Shown: piece by piece, positions 10,625-22,246 of the stretch
Numbering within the stretch: the first letter of the stretch is position 1
How the letters are laid out: each line of letters begins with the position of its first letter
Source: Cephalotrichum gorgonifer
Taxonomy: Eukaryota; Ascomycota; Sordariomycetes; Microascales; Microascaceae
Direction of reading: 5' to 3'
Length of the DNA stretch: 64,000 nucleotides
NCBI GenBank assembly: GCA_900312665.1
Contig: ONZQ02000002.1
Location: forward strand, 2,184,985-2,248,984
Made by a program: the position numbers and the translations under genes
The notes under the pieces: generated by a model
What the model was told of the DNA's origin: nothing
What the model saw: only the letters and a program-made list of their open reading frames with translations
The model's database searches: none

Positions 10625-12380
10625 GTTGGCTGTTTGGTGATGTGTGGGGTTGATACTGATTATCGTTGGTCTGAATGCTTCGGTGTTTGATGGTATGAAA
10701 CCTTTCCGTGTGATGGAGAGAGAAGAAGAATAGTTTGAAGTTTGGTCGGAGAGCTCGTGTTTATATAGACAATTCCTCTCATATGGGTTGAGTTGGAACG
10801 TTCCTGACATATCGCCCCTAGATCGAATCTCGACGTCATGTTCGAATGCTCCCTGGCGGATGCCTATTTACCCCAACAATTATTACATGCGGATTCCTTG
10901 GCTCATGTTCGCCTCTTGGCGCCGTGATGTCACAATGTCGTGAAAGCAGCACCGGTGGCACTTGCTGCTCCACAACAGCAATAGATCTGCATTGTAGTTT
11001 GTGGGGCCGGGTGTCTCTATACATGTGCCAACTCCGTCAAGTCGGCCGAGGCGGACGGCTGGCCTCGCCTCACGCTCTGACAACCGAGTGATATATCCAC
11101 GAGCTGAAAGATGCCCAAACAAGTCTGTCCGCTGCTTCTGCAATGCAAAATGTCATATGCGAGTTCCACATAGTGAGAGACCGCGAGATACGAAGCAATC
11201 TGATCAATAGCACTTGGATTGTCAAAAGTTCCCCAAGAAGGAACCTGAGTAGCCCCTACCAGCTGGGTTGTGTTCATTATCACCTAAGGGGGCAGCTCGA
11301 GTGGCTCGCGTGGGCATCCTTGCGCATGAGTATCTTTCTCCTCATCATCTCGAACCCGGCCCGTGAAAGAGTTCATGTGTCGGTCGCTTGTAGCGAGAGA
11401 AGTAGAGGAGTAGAGAGTGGTACGGACATGGCACGACGAAGAGAACCCAGTTCCCCTCCTGACGTAGCCATGCACCCCAGTATAAGCTTCCGGTGCATCT
11501 AGGTACCAAGGTTAGAATGCCCCACTTTTGCGCTGGCCAATATTTACTTGTAACCCTAGCAGAGGCTATGGTAGGGACGAGGGGCAAACCCTGGTGGTTC
11601 TAGTGTCCTCTGTGCTATGGTTGATGACGAATATGGTAGTGCCGGGGCGGATATAGCATTTGACCTTCCGTCACTATGCTGTTCCGTTAGTGACACTAAG
11701 ATTCCCAGGGGGTAAGTCAAGGGGTAGAAACCATGTATACGGAGTGAGGTTGTCTCATGGTCGCAACAGGCCTGGCCCTCCTTGGTGATTGGATGTCGCC
11801 TTGACTCGGTGCAAGGTCCTGCCAGCTAGGCAACGCCACAGCAGCTTCTTATGAGTCTAATTTAAGTGGTGACTAGAAGTCTCCGCCCAATATACCTATG
11901 AAACTGAGGCGTACGGTTGGAATTGGGTTATCAAGGCGCAGTACTACGGCCATTGAATTGGCCGCGTGGCTTTCCCCTGGAGAGAATGTCAGAATTGCAT
12001 CACTGAGGTCTGGCGTTATGAGGATGGAATCTACGTCATATAAGCGGGACTTCTTTAGAAGGATGACTAACACGCTAAATAGGTTGCTTACTCAGGTATC
12101 TCGACACGTGACCACTTTGCACATGACTACGGATATTTCCGGAGCTCGGGCTTCGACGCCACACCCAAGAAGCCAAAATGTGGCGGAAAGGTGTGGGTCT
12201 CATCCCTGTGGCTGACCACCGCGCCAGATGAAAATTTCGGCGCGAAATCCATCCCCCAAATCCATCAATTCGGAGCTATCGTGGAGTCTTCTCTGGTGTC
12301 ACTTTACCTCCATTATCTCTCCGAATTACCTTTCTTGCATTTCCTCTCCTTCAGCCTTTCTTTTTTTTCATTTCATCACA
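10625..12380. other. Intergenic, divergent promoters of grg-1 and mitochondrial EF-Tu
   Basis: About 1.75 kb between two divergently transcribed genes. No coding feature is supported. The end before 12381 is pyrimidine-rich (about 12330-12375), typical of the leader of a highly expressed fungal gene. Confidence 0.6.
10760..10767 (-). promoter_or_regulatory. TATA box of grg-1-like gene
   Basis: The minus strand reads TATATAAA about 135 bp upstream of the ATG at 10624. This is a near-consensus TATA element at a plausible distance for a strongly induced gene. Confidence 0.6.
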
Positions 12381-13862
12381 ATGTCCTCTCTCCGATCAGT
12401 TGCGCCGCTTCTGCGGACGGCGCGAGCCCTCCGTGCCGGGAGCCAGGTCAACCCCCTTCAGTACGCGCTCAAGAGGCAGAATGCCGCGGGCATCCTGAAC
12501 TTTTCTCGGGGCTACGCGGCCGAGTACAAGCGTGACAAGCCTCATGTGAACATCGGTAAGCAATTGGATGATTAGTCGCGCTTGTCTGGCTCCTTTGGCT
12601 TCTAACTCGACTGTCTAGGTACGATTGGTCACGTCGATCACGGCAAGGTAAGGCGCTCGCCATCTTTCCCTTTGTGCCCGCTGGGGAAATGGATTATCAA
12701 CTTGCTTGGAATCTAACACCCGTCATAGACTACTCTTTCTGCCGCCATCACCAAGAGGCAGGCCGAGAAGGGCCTCGCCAACTTCCTCGGCTACGACTCT
12801 ATCGACAAGGCCCCCGAGGAGAGGAAACGTGGTATTACCATCTCCACCTCGCACATCGAGTACTCGACCGACAACAGGCACTACTCGCACGTTGACTGCC
12901 CCGGTCACGCCGATTACATCAAGAACATGATCACGGGTGCGGCCAACATGGACGGCGCCATCATTGTCGTCGCTGCCTCCGACGGCCAGATGCCCCAGAC
13001 CAGGGAGCATCTCCTCCTCGCCCGCCAGGTTGGTGTGCAGAAGGTCGTCGTGTTCGTCAACAAGGTCGACGCCATTGACGACCCGGAGATGTTGGAGCTC
13101 GTCGAGATGGAGATGCGTGAGCTGCTGAGCCAGTACGACTTCGAGGGTGACGACACCCCCGTCATCATGGGATCTGCCCTCTGCGCCATGGAGAACAAGA
13201 GGCCCGAGATTGGCCAGGAGAAGATCGACGAGCTCCTTGCGGCCGTCGATAGCTGGATCCCTACCCCCGAGCGTGACCTCGACAAGCCCTTCCTCATGTC
13301 CGTCGAGGACGTGTTCTCCATCTCTGGCCGTGGCACCGTCGTCTCGGGCCGCGTTGAGCGCGGTATCCTCAAGCGCGATGCTGACATCGAGATCGTCGGC
13401 AAGGGAACCGAGATCATCAAGACCAAGGTCACCGACATCGAGACCTTCAAGAAGTCCTGCGACGAGTCCCGTGCTGGTGACAACTCCGGCCTGCTCCTCC
13501 GTGGTGTCCGCCGCGAGGACATCAGCCGCGGCATGATCGTCAGCGTGCCCGGCACCGTGAAGCCCTACAAGAAGTTCCTCTGCTCGCTCTACGTCCTCTC
13601 GAAGGAGGAGGGTGGCCGTCACACCGGCTTCAAGGAGGACTACCGCCCCCAGATCTACCTCCGCACTGCGGACGAGTCTGTCACGCTCAAGTTCCCCGAG
13701 GGAACCGAGGACGCGAGCCACAAGATGGTCATGCCCGGTGACAACGTCGAGATGGTGGCCGAGCTTCACCAGCCCAACGCCCTCGAGGTTGGCCAGCGCT
13801 TCAACATCCGTGAGGGAGGTCGCACTGTCGCCACCGGCCTTGTCACTCGCGTGCTAGGGTAA
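12381..13862 (+). CDS. TUF1: Mitochondrial elongation factor Tu
   Basis: Predicted 445-residue GTPase that delivers aminoacyl-tRNA to the mitochondrial ribosome. Exons: 12381-12555, 12619-12647 (29 nt) and 12729-13862. The first exon encodes an Arg/Ala/Ser-rich mitochondrial presequence (about 45 residues, ending near FSRGYAAEY) plus the first residues of the mature protein. G-domain motifs appear in order: G1 GHVDHGK (on the 29-nt exon), G2 RGITI, G3 DCPGH, G4 NKVD and G5 GSAL. Domains 2 and 3 follow, with RGTVVSGRVERG and the C-terminal REGGRTVATGLVTRVL. Length is normal for fungal mitochondrial EF-Tu. Codon use is strongly C-ending, as expected for high expression. Confidence 0.97.
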
Positions 13863-14769
13863 GCGGTTGGATGTGGATCTGGGCTTGTACAACAGTTAGG
13901 GGAGACGGGAAAATGGAGCAGGGAAAACGAGCGCGAAGTACGCCGTGGACCTGAGAGGGGAGGGACGATGTAATATAAAGCTAAAGATTAAGTGGTGGTT
14001 AGATGTAACGGACCGGGAATTTGAGCCTTGTCTTTGGGAGGCGTTTGTACGATGTATAATCTGGGCATGCCCTCTTGCTTTCAACACCGAAAGATATCTT
14101 CTCCGCTCATGACTTAGATACCAACCCTATACTTAAAACGCCGGGTGATTTCTATGTTGGAAGATAGTAAATAGTATCTATGAATCCCAACGTAGAGTGA
14201 CGCGTGCGATGCCTGTGAAGATGAAGACGCGAAACGGCCAACCGGCCTAGTCGCGGTAGCTCCGTCAATGGCGGGGACGCTCAATTAGGCCCTGAAAAAA
14301 TAGTCACTGCTGTCTATGTAGACAGGCTTCACAAAGTGGTCGTGCTTCGTCTAAGATATCGCAGACAGGGTTTCAAGACCGATGATGCGACGCAAAAGAC
14401 GGACATCATACCCGTCAGTCAGGTTCAATGGACCTCAGTTCCAAACAGAGCCCACAATCTAGAAACAGAGAAGTCTCACGGGGCGCGAATATACCGAGGA
14501 ACGGAAAGGAACAAACTCCAGTTCTCGATTTTCACCTAACGCAAAAAACGCGGGGAAACCGTCCCAGCCCGTCTTTCATGATCTAAAGCATTTCCGTTAT
14601 TTCCCTTTGACAAAAAAACCGAGTAATGCATCCTCTCCTCCTCCTCCCCTGTGTTCATCACAGCCCGTTTCTCATCTCCTCAAGCCTCGGAGTACCCATG
14701 TCGTTCCCGTTGGAAGACCTTTTTGGCGTCGTGAATGGTGGTGGGATCTCGAGTCGCGCGTGTGAGAAT
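13863..14769. other. Intergenic, convergent 3' flanks of EF-Tu and RPS29
   Basis: About 900 bp between two 3' ends. No gene, repeat or RNA is recognised. Confidence 0.6.
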
Positions 14770-15242
14770 TTAACGGTACTATTGAGTTTTTTGTCAGATC
14801 GAAAGCTCGATTCCTTCTTTGCGCGGGGGCTTCCCTGAGTGCGGAAACCCGTGGATCGGGGAGAAAAAAGCCGTACCTTGTTGAAACCGATATCCTTCGC
14901 CTTCTCCCTGAAGCACTGACGGCAGAGGTCGAGGCCGTACTTGCGGATGAGGCCGGCCCTGTGCTTGCAGACGCGGCTGTATTCCTGTCAGCACCCATGT
15001 CTCCCAATCCCCATTCTCATATCCTTGATGTCGTCCCACAACCTCCGGCGCGCGTTCAATATTCCCGGGGGTATCCTCAGATTTCCCCTGTGCGGGGACA
15101 TGTTCGTTCTCGATCGTGGGTATCCAGGCTTCGAAAAGTGCGGGGGGAAGGAATATTCGACGCTGGTGGGGGTTGCTTACCAGCTGCGGGAGCCCTTGCC
15201 GTAGTTCCTCGGGTGCGAGTACCAAAGATTCTCGTGAGCCAT
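14770..15242 (-). CDS. RPS29: 40S ribosomal protein S29 (uS14)
   Basis: Predicted 56-residue zinc-binding protein of the small ribosomal subunit head. Exons (minus): 15242-15181, 14976-14877 and 14778-14770. The start MAHENLWYSHPRNYGKGSR and the core RKYGLDLCRQCFREKAKDIG are unmistakable. The four zinc-ligand cysteines form two CxxC pairs: C-R-V-C, whose first Cys codon is split by intron 1, and C-R-Q-C. After GFNK the frame runs into an intron. The only completion matching the family's 56 residues is a 9-nt last exon (Tyr, Arg, stop) preceded by AATAG. No continuous open frame covers the gene, so a simple frame scan misses it. Divergent from the DUF2011 gene. Confidence 0.95.
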
Positions 15243-15712
15243 GATGACGGTTGTTGCTTGTTCAATTGGGTGAACAGTTCCGGGGGCGGCGAGTCGAGAG
15301 TTGTCGATGTCGGGGGAATGGTTGTTAGGTCTGGGATTAATTTTCGGTATCGATGTATTTTTTGTGTGGGCTCTGTCAGCCGCCCGGGATGGAAAGGGTT
15401 AGGTGGTCTGTGCTGTGGCGTTGTGGCTGGAGGCCTTATCTTATCGGTGGCTACGTGCCGTGATCCACATCTTAGGAGAACCACCTAAGAGGTTCTTGCG
15501 CTACTGGTTAGATCTGTCTCGCAGGTGCCATATCGGCCGCCGACTTTGTTACGGTCATACTGGAAGCGCGAGGACAATCTCTCTTATCCTGCTTCACGAA
15601 TGTAACGGTTGGCCTTATTTTTTTCTGCTGGAGCCCGAGACATTCTTACGCTTGTTTGCTACTCGTCCTTGACCAAGGATTCTTCCACGATCGAATCTCA
15701 TAAATTCTCACC
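15243..15712. promoter_or_regulatory. Bidirectional promoter region, RPS29 / DUF2011 gene
   Basis: A 470-bp region separates two divergent starts and must hold both promoters. I see no single decisive motif. The pairing of a ribosomal protein gene with a probable nuclear Lys/Arg-rich protein is compatible with shared growth control (inference). Confidence 0.4.
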
Positions 15713-16699
15713 ATGTTCAACCTCCCCAACGCAAAGAGGTATGTTTCGTATCCTCCTTTTGAGGCCTCATAGGGCATCCAACTCATAGTCGGCCTGATTC
15801 ATCGGCTAAAACGGTCTCATGGCTAATATGATATTTTTAGGGTGAGGAGAGAAGAATTGAATGAGGCGCCATGCGTGGACTCTCCGCCCGAAAGCGAGGA
15901 GGTGAGGGCGCAGCTTCTCGAGGCCCTCAACGCAAGGATGGCCAACACGCTAGAATGGGAGGAGCTCGTGCCGGCGCAGCCCCTGGAACAACAACCCCGT
16001 GAAGCTCTTAGCGGTATCGACCTGGCAGCTGAGCGAGAAACAGGCGAGGGAACCGACGAGGAGGAACTGCCAGAGGTGTTCTCTTTCAGGCTGTTCGGCT
16101 CGAGTAAGCCCACCGCGAAGGTGGAGCTAGAGAATGACCTGCCGTTCAAGCCGGGCCAAGGCGGAATCGTTGCGAGACGACCGGCTTCGTACTACTTTGC
16201 TCGCCCCTCACCAGGACAGAAGAGAGAATATGCATCCGCCCTGGTAACCTGGGAACAGATTATGGAGAGAAGCGAGCGGCGGTGTTGGGGCCTTGAGAGG
16301 CCATGGAAGACGATTGCCACCATTACGACTACTCTGAAGGGGAAACCTGGTTGCGGCGGCAACGGAGGGTCTAGGATTGTTGCGGAGGGCCAGGAGGAGG
16401 AGAAGAAGAGGAGGAGGAGGCTAGGGAAGAAGACGCGGATCGTGAGGAGGAAGAGGATGAGGGCGTTAGAGGCGAAGAAGGAGGCGGAGGAGAAGGCGAG
16501 GGCGGCGAAGGAGGAAAGCTTGAAGGCCAAAAAGAAAAGGGCGAACCATGCGAAGAAGGTTAGGGCGAGGGCAAAGGCAAAGGCGGCGAAGGCTTCCGCC
16601 AGGGGCGCAGACGGAGGGCATGATGGAGATGATGGTGAAAGTAATGATGGCGAGGCGGGTGGTAGCAACAGCGCAGATGTGACCATGGAAGGGGCATGA
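15713..16699 (+). CDS. DUF2011 family protein, Lys/Arg-rich C-terminus
   Basis: Predicted 294-residue protein of the fungal DUF2011 family; function unknown. Exons: 15713-15738 (26 nt) and 15841-16699, with AG|G spanning the junction. The first exon supplies the family start MFNLPNAKR, joined to VRREELNE. The middle contains FSFRLFGSS and a conserved-looking block WEQIMERSERRCWGLERPW. From about residue 175 the sequence is a long basic, probably helical region rich in Lys, Arg, Ala and Glu (RRRRLGKKTRIVRRKRMR and similar), ending in a short acidic Asp/Gly/Asn tail. Basic runs suggest nuclear or nucleolar location; that is inference. Confidence 0.8.
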
Positions 16700-17124
16700 A
16701 TATTCATGATTAATTTAAACGCCGGACTTCATCATTCACCTTTTTTCTTCTTCTTTTATCTTTCTCGTTGTTTTGCACCCAAGTGAGCAGCCCTGAACAG
16801 CCATCTTGATATCACACTGGAAGCAGAGCTTCTGAAATAGACTGATTACGTAACACATGCACATCTGCCACAGCGCCCGTCTTCAACCTTCCAACTTCGT
16901 GCCATTCAAGGCGCTTCGATACTCGCGCCAACCTCATATCGCAGCCCCGAAATATACGCCGAGTAACCTCGTTCGACTCTGACCAAAGGAGCCCCTTAAT
17001 ATCACCTGTAGGACTAGCAAAACCCGTGCCCAGCCCACCATGGTAGCAGCTGCTACCCCATGAGCAAGCTCCCCACTACCGCCACGACTATCACTCCTAC
17101 TACCACTATCCTACGACACGAAGA
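16700..17124. other. Intergenic, DUF2011 3' flank and HAM-2 promoter
   Basis: 425 bp with no gene. A pyrimidine-rich stretch at 16739-16775 follows the DUF2011 stop; the remainder is the upstream region and leader of the HAM-2-like gene. Confidence 0.5.
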
Positions 17125-20100
17125 ATGTGGTCCTCGAGAAACTCGGGCGACCCCTCATTTCCCTCGAACGAAGACGTAGCCGACATGGGAATAGCCGATG
17201 AGGGCACCGACCCTCCCCGCGGCCGACCCCTCCTCACGCGAAACCAGTCCGTCCCACCACAGGCGCCCGCGCCTCCACAATCGGCGGGTGGCGCCATGAC
17301 GGTCCAGCAGGCGACGGACTCGCTGTCTCTGTTGCAGCTGCGGAGGCTGGTGAGCGACATACGGCAAACGGACCCGGTGGCGTACGACTTCACGTATTCG
17401 GATACCGGCCCGCACGGGGAGGAGATCGACGAGTGGTTCGTATACATGGTGTGGCAATGGATCCGCCTGAACGGGATACAGAAGACTTTTGAGTGGCAGT
17501 GGCAGGAGGAGTTTGGGGCCCGCGCCGCGTGGGAGAATATCGACGAGGAGGCGAGGGAGCAGTTTGTGGCCAAGGCTGTGAGAGGGCTGCGGGCTAGTGA
17601 GACATCGGAGAGGCTGTCGCACATCAGTAAGATTGCGTACATTGTCCTGGGGAGATGGGGAGACACGGCTGTTTCTTCGCCGGGGGATGAGAAGAAGAGG
17701 TGTGCTGCGAGTGAGCCGCAGCTGGCTGCGATTGGGGAAGGAGTGAAGCTACTCACGGCCCTCAATGGCCACAAGGCTGTTTGGCAGGCTCTGAGGAGCT
17801 GCTTCGAGCTCTTCTGGTTTGTGTTCACTCTGCATCGGAGTTTTATCCATGGATTTATTGCTAACTTGGACCAGGAATGATTCGCATTCGTTGCAGCAGA
17901 CTGAGCTGCAAATGGCACAGGAGGAGCTGTTGAACCTCATGACCATACTCTACGTATCGATACAAGCAACCCTCAGCCAGCCTGACGAGATGGCGGAGTC
18001 CAAGAGGCAGCTCCGTATGTCCAATGTCCGCTCCCCACTGTCGATGACACACCCTGCTAACTGACTACCACAGTCGCGCTCAGCCCTAGCCTACCAACCT
18101 TCTTGCTCGTAGCCACCTCTAAGCTACGGTGGGATGACGGCGGCTTCCTTCCTCAAGCACAGGTATGGGTCCCCGGACTCGTGTACCAGTGACTATTGTT
18201 TCTAACTGCGCGCTAGTTGTTTCTACTATTCTGGAAGTCCCTTCTTCTCGTATTAGGGGGAACTGAAGAACTTGCAGAGGTGAAACGAGCCACGAGTGAA
18301 ACCCCGAACGATGGCAAAGAAAGGGATATAATCACGGCCTCTCCCCTGGACTACCACGCGTTCCGCCAAGAGATTACGTCCAAGTATCCCTCCTACATCC
18401 CCCCCCCTTCACGAATCCCCCTTGAAGCCGAAAACACTTCGCTACTCCCGCCTCTCCCTAACCAGTCCCTGAAGAGTGGGGCGAACGTCGGTGTCTTCCC
18501 AACTCCTTCCAACCAGCAAAGCGGAGGCGGGTCAATTCTCCATCAACCGGTTCACATCGCGACACCGGCGCCGTCTCCCCCTCCGTCCCCCGCAATAGGC
18601 GGAAAGGGAGGGAAGAAGCAAAATTATCAAACGAACCAGAACTTTCCTTTCCTCTACCCGCCGCTCGACGCTACGAGCAACAGTGCTGGCGGGAAGGGAG
18701 AAGCGAGCTTCCATGGACAATTTGTCACCCGGAAGTGGGAGGGCAGCGACATCCCTGCGTCTATACTCGAGGCCGGTGAGATTTTCTCTAAGAGGGTGAG
18801 AATGACGCGGGCGACGCGGCAGCTATGGGAGGAGCGGGAGACGTTCTTAAAGTTTGACCGCGGCTGGGATCCGGAGAAGGATGGCGACGACGGCGACGAC
18901 GAGGACGATATTGAGGACCTCTTCCTCGATGAGCTGAGCGAGGAGGAGCGCAAGGAGATTGAGGCTTTGAGGAGAGGGGTGAAGGAGAAGCCACCTGCGC
19001 CTTCGAACCCTGTGGATTTCGGACCCAACGAGACTTTGAGTGACGAAGTGAGACGGCAGCTGATCGCCGTTGAAGAGCTCTATGTAAGAATCCTGGTTGG
19101 ATTGGACTTCTTTGGGAATTACTGGACTAACCCCATCTGCTGCAGAGCGAGGCCCTCCCGAACCTTCAGTCTATCGTCATTGTTCTTCTCAAGGCGATTC
19201 TGCAGAATGTCACAGCTATTATCGCACAGGGCGCTTCCCAGCAGCATCCGGGGGTAGCTAACCGCGGCCCTAACGGGAATGTCAATGGGGGCCAGCCCGG
19301 GGGCAACGGAGTAAATGGCGGAGCGAATAGCCCGCCGGCACCCGAGCTCTCCATAGAAGATGTCGATGCTGCGAGGACAAGGGAGATCACGGCGAAGGCT
19401 GCCACGGGTATTATCCTACTGATGCTGAAGTGGTTTAAAGTGTCACGTAAGTTATGAATCCGTTGTCCATAGTTCATCGGCGAATGGAGACTGACCAAAT
19501 TCTCAGACACTCTCAAGTTCGAGTACATGACGCAGCTGCTCCTCGACTCGAACTACATCCCCCTTGTACTAAAGCTCTTTGCACACCAAGACATCCAGCA
19601 GGTTGTGGATAGCAAGATGGACCGGGTCGAGCACAGGTATGCATGCATCTATCTGAGTTAACAGAGACTCTGATGGTGACTTTTGTTGTTCTAACCACAT
19701 CGCAGCTTCTTCCGCTTCTGTAACCTGAGATCGCGCACGAGAGAATCTTCGCCTCCCCCACTCGCGGGGACCATGATAGACGAGGACAGCGAAGACGATG
19801 CCGCACCGCCCCCGATCAAGTTTCACCGATCGCCGCCACCGCATGAAGAAAGCGGTGAATTCGGGGCGGAGAGAGAACGCAACCCGTACAATAGCGGGCC
19901 ACGGCCGGAGGTTGACGAACTGGGATACCCCACTACCGACCTCCCCAAGGAGCCCATAACGGACTTCTCACGCCGCAACTTCTTCTCGCTGATAAACTAC
20001 CTCCGCATAATGCAGAAGGTGTGCAAGAACAAGGCGCACCGGAACCTCCTCCTGGTGTCGTACAAGTCGTCCAACATCCTCCGCAAGTCGCTCAAGGTGC

Positions 20101-20474
20101 CGCAGCCCGAGCTCCGGCTGTACACGCTCAAGCTCTTCAAGAACCAGGTGCCGTACTGCGGGCGGAAGTGGAGGCAGGGGAACATGCGGGTCATCACGGC
20201 GGTGTATCTGCACTGCCGGCCCGAGCTGAGGGACGAGTGGCTGGCGGGGAGCGACGTCGACGCCGAGGTCGACTCGGCGGTGCCGCTGGAGCAGGCGCTC
20301 AGGGGCCTGACGCACTGGTTCAACGTGCGGAGGTATCCCGAGGGGGTGGCGCCGGGGGTGAGGGCCGCGGTCAGGGAGGAGCAGGATTTCTTCGCGAGGG
20401 AGGTGGAGAGGCTGGAGGTTTGGGGAGAGGAGGAGCCTGAGTGGGACCAGGAGGGGATGATGGGATATGCTTAG
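17125..20474 (+). CDS. ham-2: STRIPAK complex subunit HAM-2/PRO22/FAR11 (STRIP1 homologue)
   Basis: Predicted 995-residue homologue of STRIP1/2 and yeast Far11, a scaffold of the STRIPAK phosphatase-kinase complex. In Neurospora and Sordaria it is needed for hyphal fusion and fruiting-body development. Seven exons: 17125-17816, 17875-18014, 18074-18162, 18217-19083, 19146-19446, 19507-19636 and 19706-20474; all junctions keep frame. The N1221-like domain spans roughly residues 80-400, including DEWFVYMVWQWIRLNGIQ and LFLLFWKSLLLVLGG. An acidic/Pro-rich linker follows with GDDGDDEDDIEDLFLDEL. The DUF3402 domain covers most of the C-terminal half: LLMLKWFKVSHTLKFEYM, LLLDSNYIPLVLKLFAHQD, and FFSLINYLRIMQKVCKNK. 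Length fits the fungal family. It ends 430 bp from the convergent MARVEL-protein gene. Confidence 0.95.
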
Positions 20475-20904
20475 CGGTTGGAGCTTGTGATTGTATGTGG
20501 GTTGTTTATTTGGGCATTTTTGGGGGGGTGGCGGTTGGTGTAGAGGGAAGGGATTACGAGTCATTGAAGGATACGTTATCTTTACTGGAAATCACGAAAG
20601 ATTGGAAGACGCGCTTAATCATTAATGGTCCCCTCTGTCGGGACTTGTATTGATTTGATAGTTGTTGGCACCGTATGTTTTTATATACCCACCCGACCTA
20701 GCCTTTCCCGTTTCCCGAGACGTATTATCATCTTGACTGGTATCTTGTAAAATCCCGTATAGCCATCCATGCTCCGGAGCCCCAAAAAGCACACCGAATA
20801 ACGCCGACGCAAAAATTTATGCTTCCATGCACCAGGGGAGAACATTATCCCTCCTTCTTCCTCCCCAGCCCATTACCGAGTCGTTACACTGACTGTTATA
20901 CTTC
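20475..20904. other. Intergenic, convergent 3' flanks
   Basis: 430 bp between the HAM-2-like and MARVEL-type genes. No feature is recognised. Confidence 0.5.
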
Positions 20905-22246
20905 TTACACATTATACACCCCGTCGGCGTACCTGTACCCCGCCGGGTCAGCCCTCGCGGCCTGCGGCTGCCTCCCGCCAGCCCCGTTCCTGGTCGACGC
21001 GGGTCTCAGATTCTCGTACGGGCCGTGGGGGAACCGGACCTCGTACATCTCACCGAGGTCGGCGGTCCGCGCGCCGCCCGTTATGTCGACGGGTCTCCAC
21101 ATGTCCGACTGCGGTTGCTGCGAGTAAGATGCGGCCTGCGGCGGCGGTGGCGGCGACGACGGGGTTGCATACGGGCGTGTCGGCTCATACTCGGCGTATA
21201 TAGTCTCCGGGGAGATGGGCCTCTCCTCCTCCTCGTAGGGCCCCGAGACGCGCTGGTACCCGCTCCTACCGCCCGAGGCGCCCGTCATGCTGATGTCAGA
21301 GGACCGCCCCACGCCTCCCGGCGCACCGGGGAGGTGGTGGTTGACGTGCGCGTAGTCGTCGCCCGCCTGGAAGCTCGACCTGCGGAAGGAGACGTCGCTA
21401 GGCTGCGTGTGCTGGGGGAGGACGTTATCCGGGTCCTGGGGACGGCGGGCTGTGCCCCTCCTCCCGAAGAGGTTCTTCAGGGAGAACTTCCCGCGCTTCG
21501 CGGGCTCCTCGGTGTAGTCGGGCTTGGGGGAGTCAAGGGGCGGGTAAGAGGAGGGGTCATCGAGCGGGTCCTCGGAGGAGATGATCTTGCGCTTCTGGGC
21601 GTGGTGGTCACGGCCGAGGAATATCGTAACGGCTATGGAGCCGAGGTACATGAAGCTAGGGGGTTCTTGTTAGTGGACGCTCTTAAACCATTCTAAGCTG
21701 AAAAAAAGGAGGAAAAAAGATGAGAGAGCTCGGGAGGTGGGGGCGAGGGCGATGATTGCGAGGACACAAAAACTTAAAAACTTACATTATCAGGATGGCC
21801 ATGGATAGACAGGCCGTTAACAGGCGACAGGCATCCCCGTAGGTGCCCAGGGCCATGAACCCGCCGGTCTTTCCCTTGATGTCATCCCCGGCCTCGCCCG
21901 TGCCGAAGTGGGTCTTGACCTTGCCCGAGCAGCTCCCTGCGCCGCCCCCGTTGGCCGAGGCGACGTATATCCAGGCGGCGGCGAAGGCGACGTCCAGGAC
22001 GATGAGTACGAAGGCCGGGAAGGTGCGGGTTCGTGCGAGGCGGACGAGGATGATGCAGGCGATGGCGTAGCCGACGGAGATGCCGGCTATGCCCTCGACC
22101 GCGCGAACGGAGGTGCCGGTCGGGAGGGAGCGGTTGGAGAGGGCGCCGAGGGTGTAGGAGTAGATGGCGAGGACGACGAAGGAGGTTGCCAGCTGGAGCG
22201 AGCGGAGGGCTATCTGGAGTTTGTTGAGGGCGGGAGTTTGGAGCAT
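20905..22246 (-). CDS. MARVEL-domain-like four-TM membrane protein
   Basis: Predicted 403-residue membrane protein. Exons (minus): 22246-21786 and 21655-20905; the Ile codon AT|C spans the junction inside the fourth helix. Four hydrophobic segments are visible, around ATSFVVLAIYSYTLGAL, ISVGYAIACIILVRLA, FVLIVLDVAFAAAWIYVA and LLTACLSMAILIIFMYL, with a Gly/Cys-containing loop between helices 3 and 4. This matches fungal MARVEL-type proteins, which associate with membrane domains. A hydrophilic tail of about 230 residues follows, rich in Pro, Ser, Arg and Tyr, with several YE/YA motifs and a basic patch just after the last helix. Function is unknown. Confidence 0.8.

Noticed and set aside
12723..13769. 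Minus-strand open frame opposite mitochondrial EF-Tu
   Set aside because: Same shadow effect; the plus strand is unambiguous EF-Tu.
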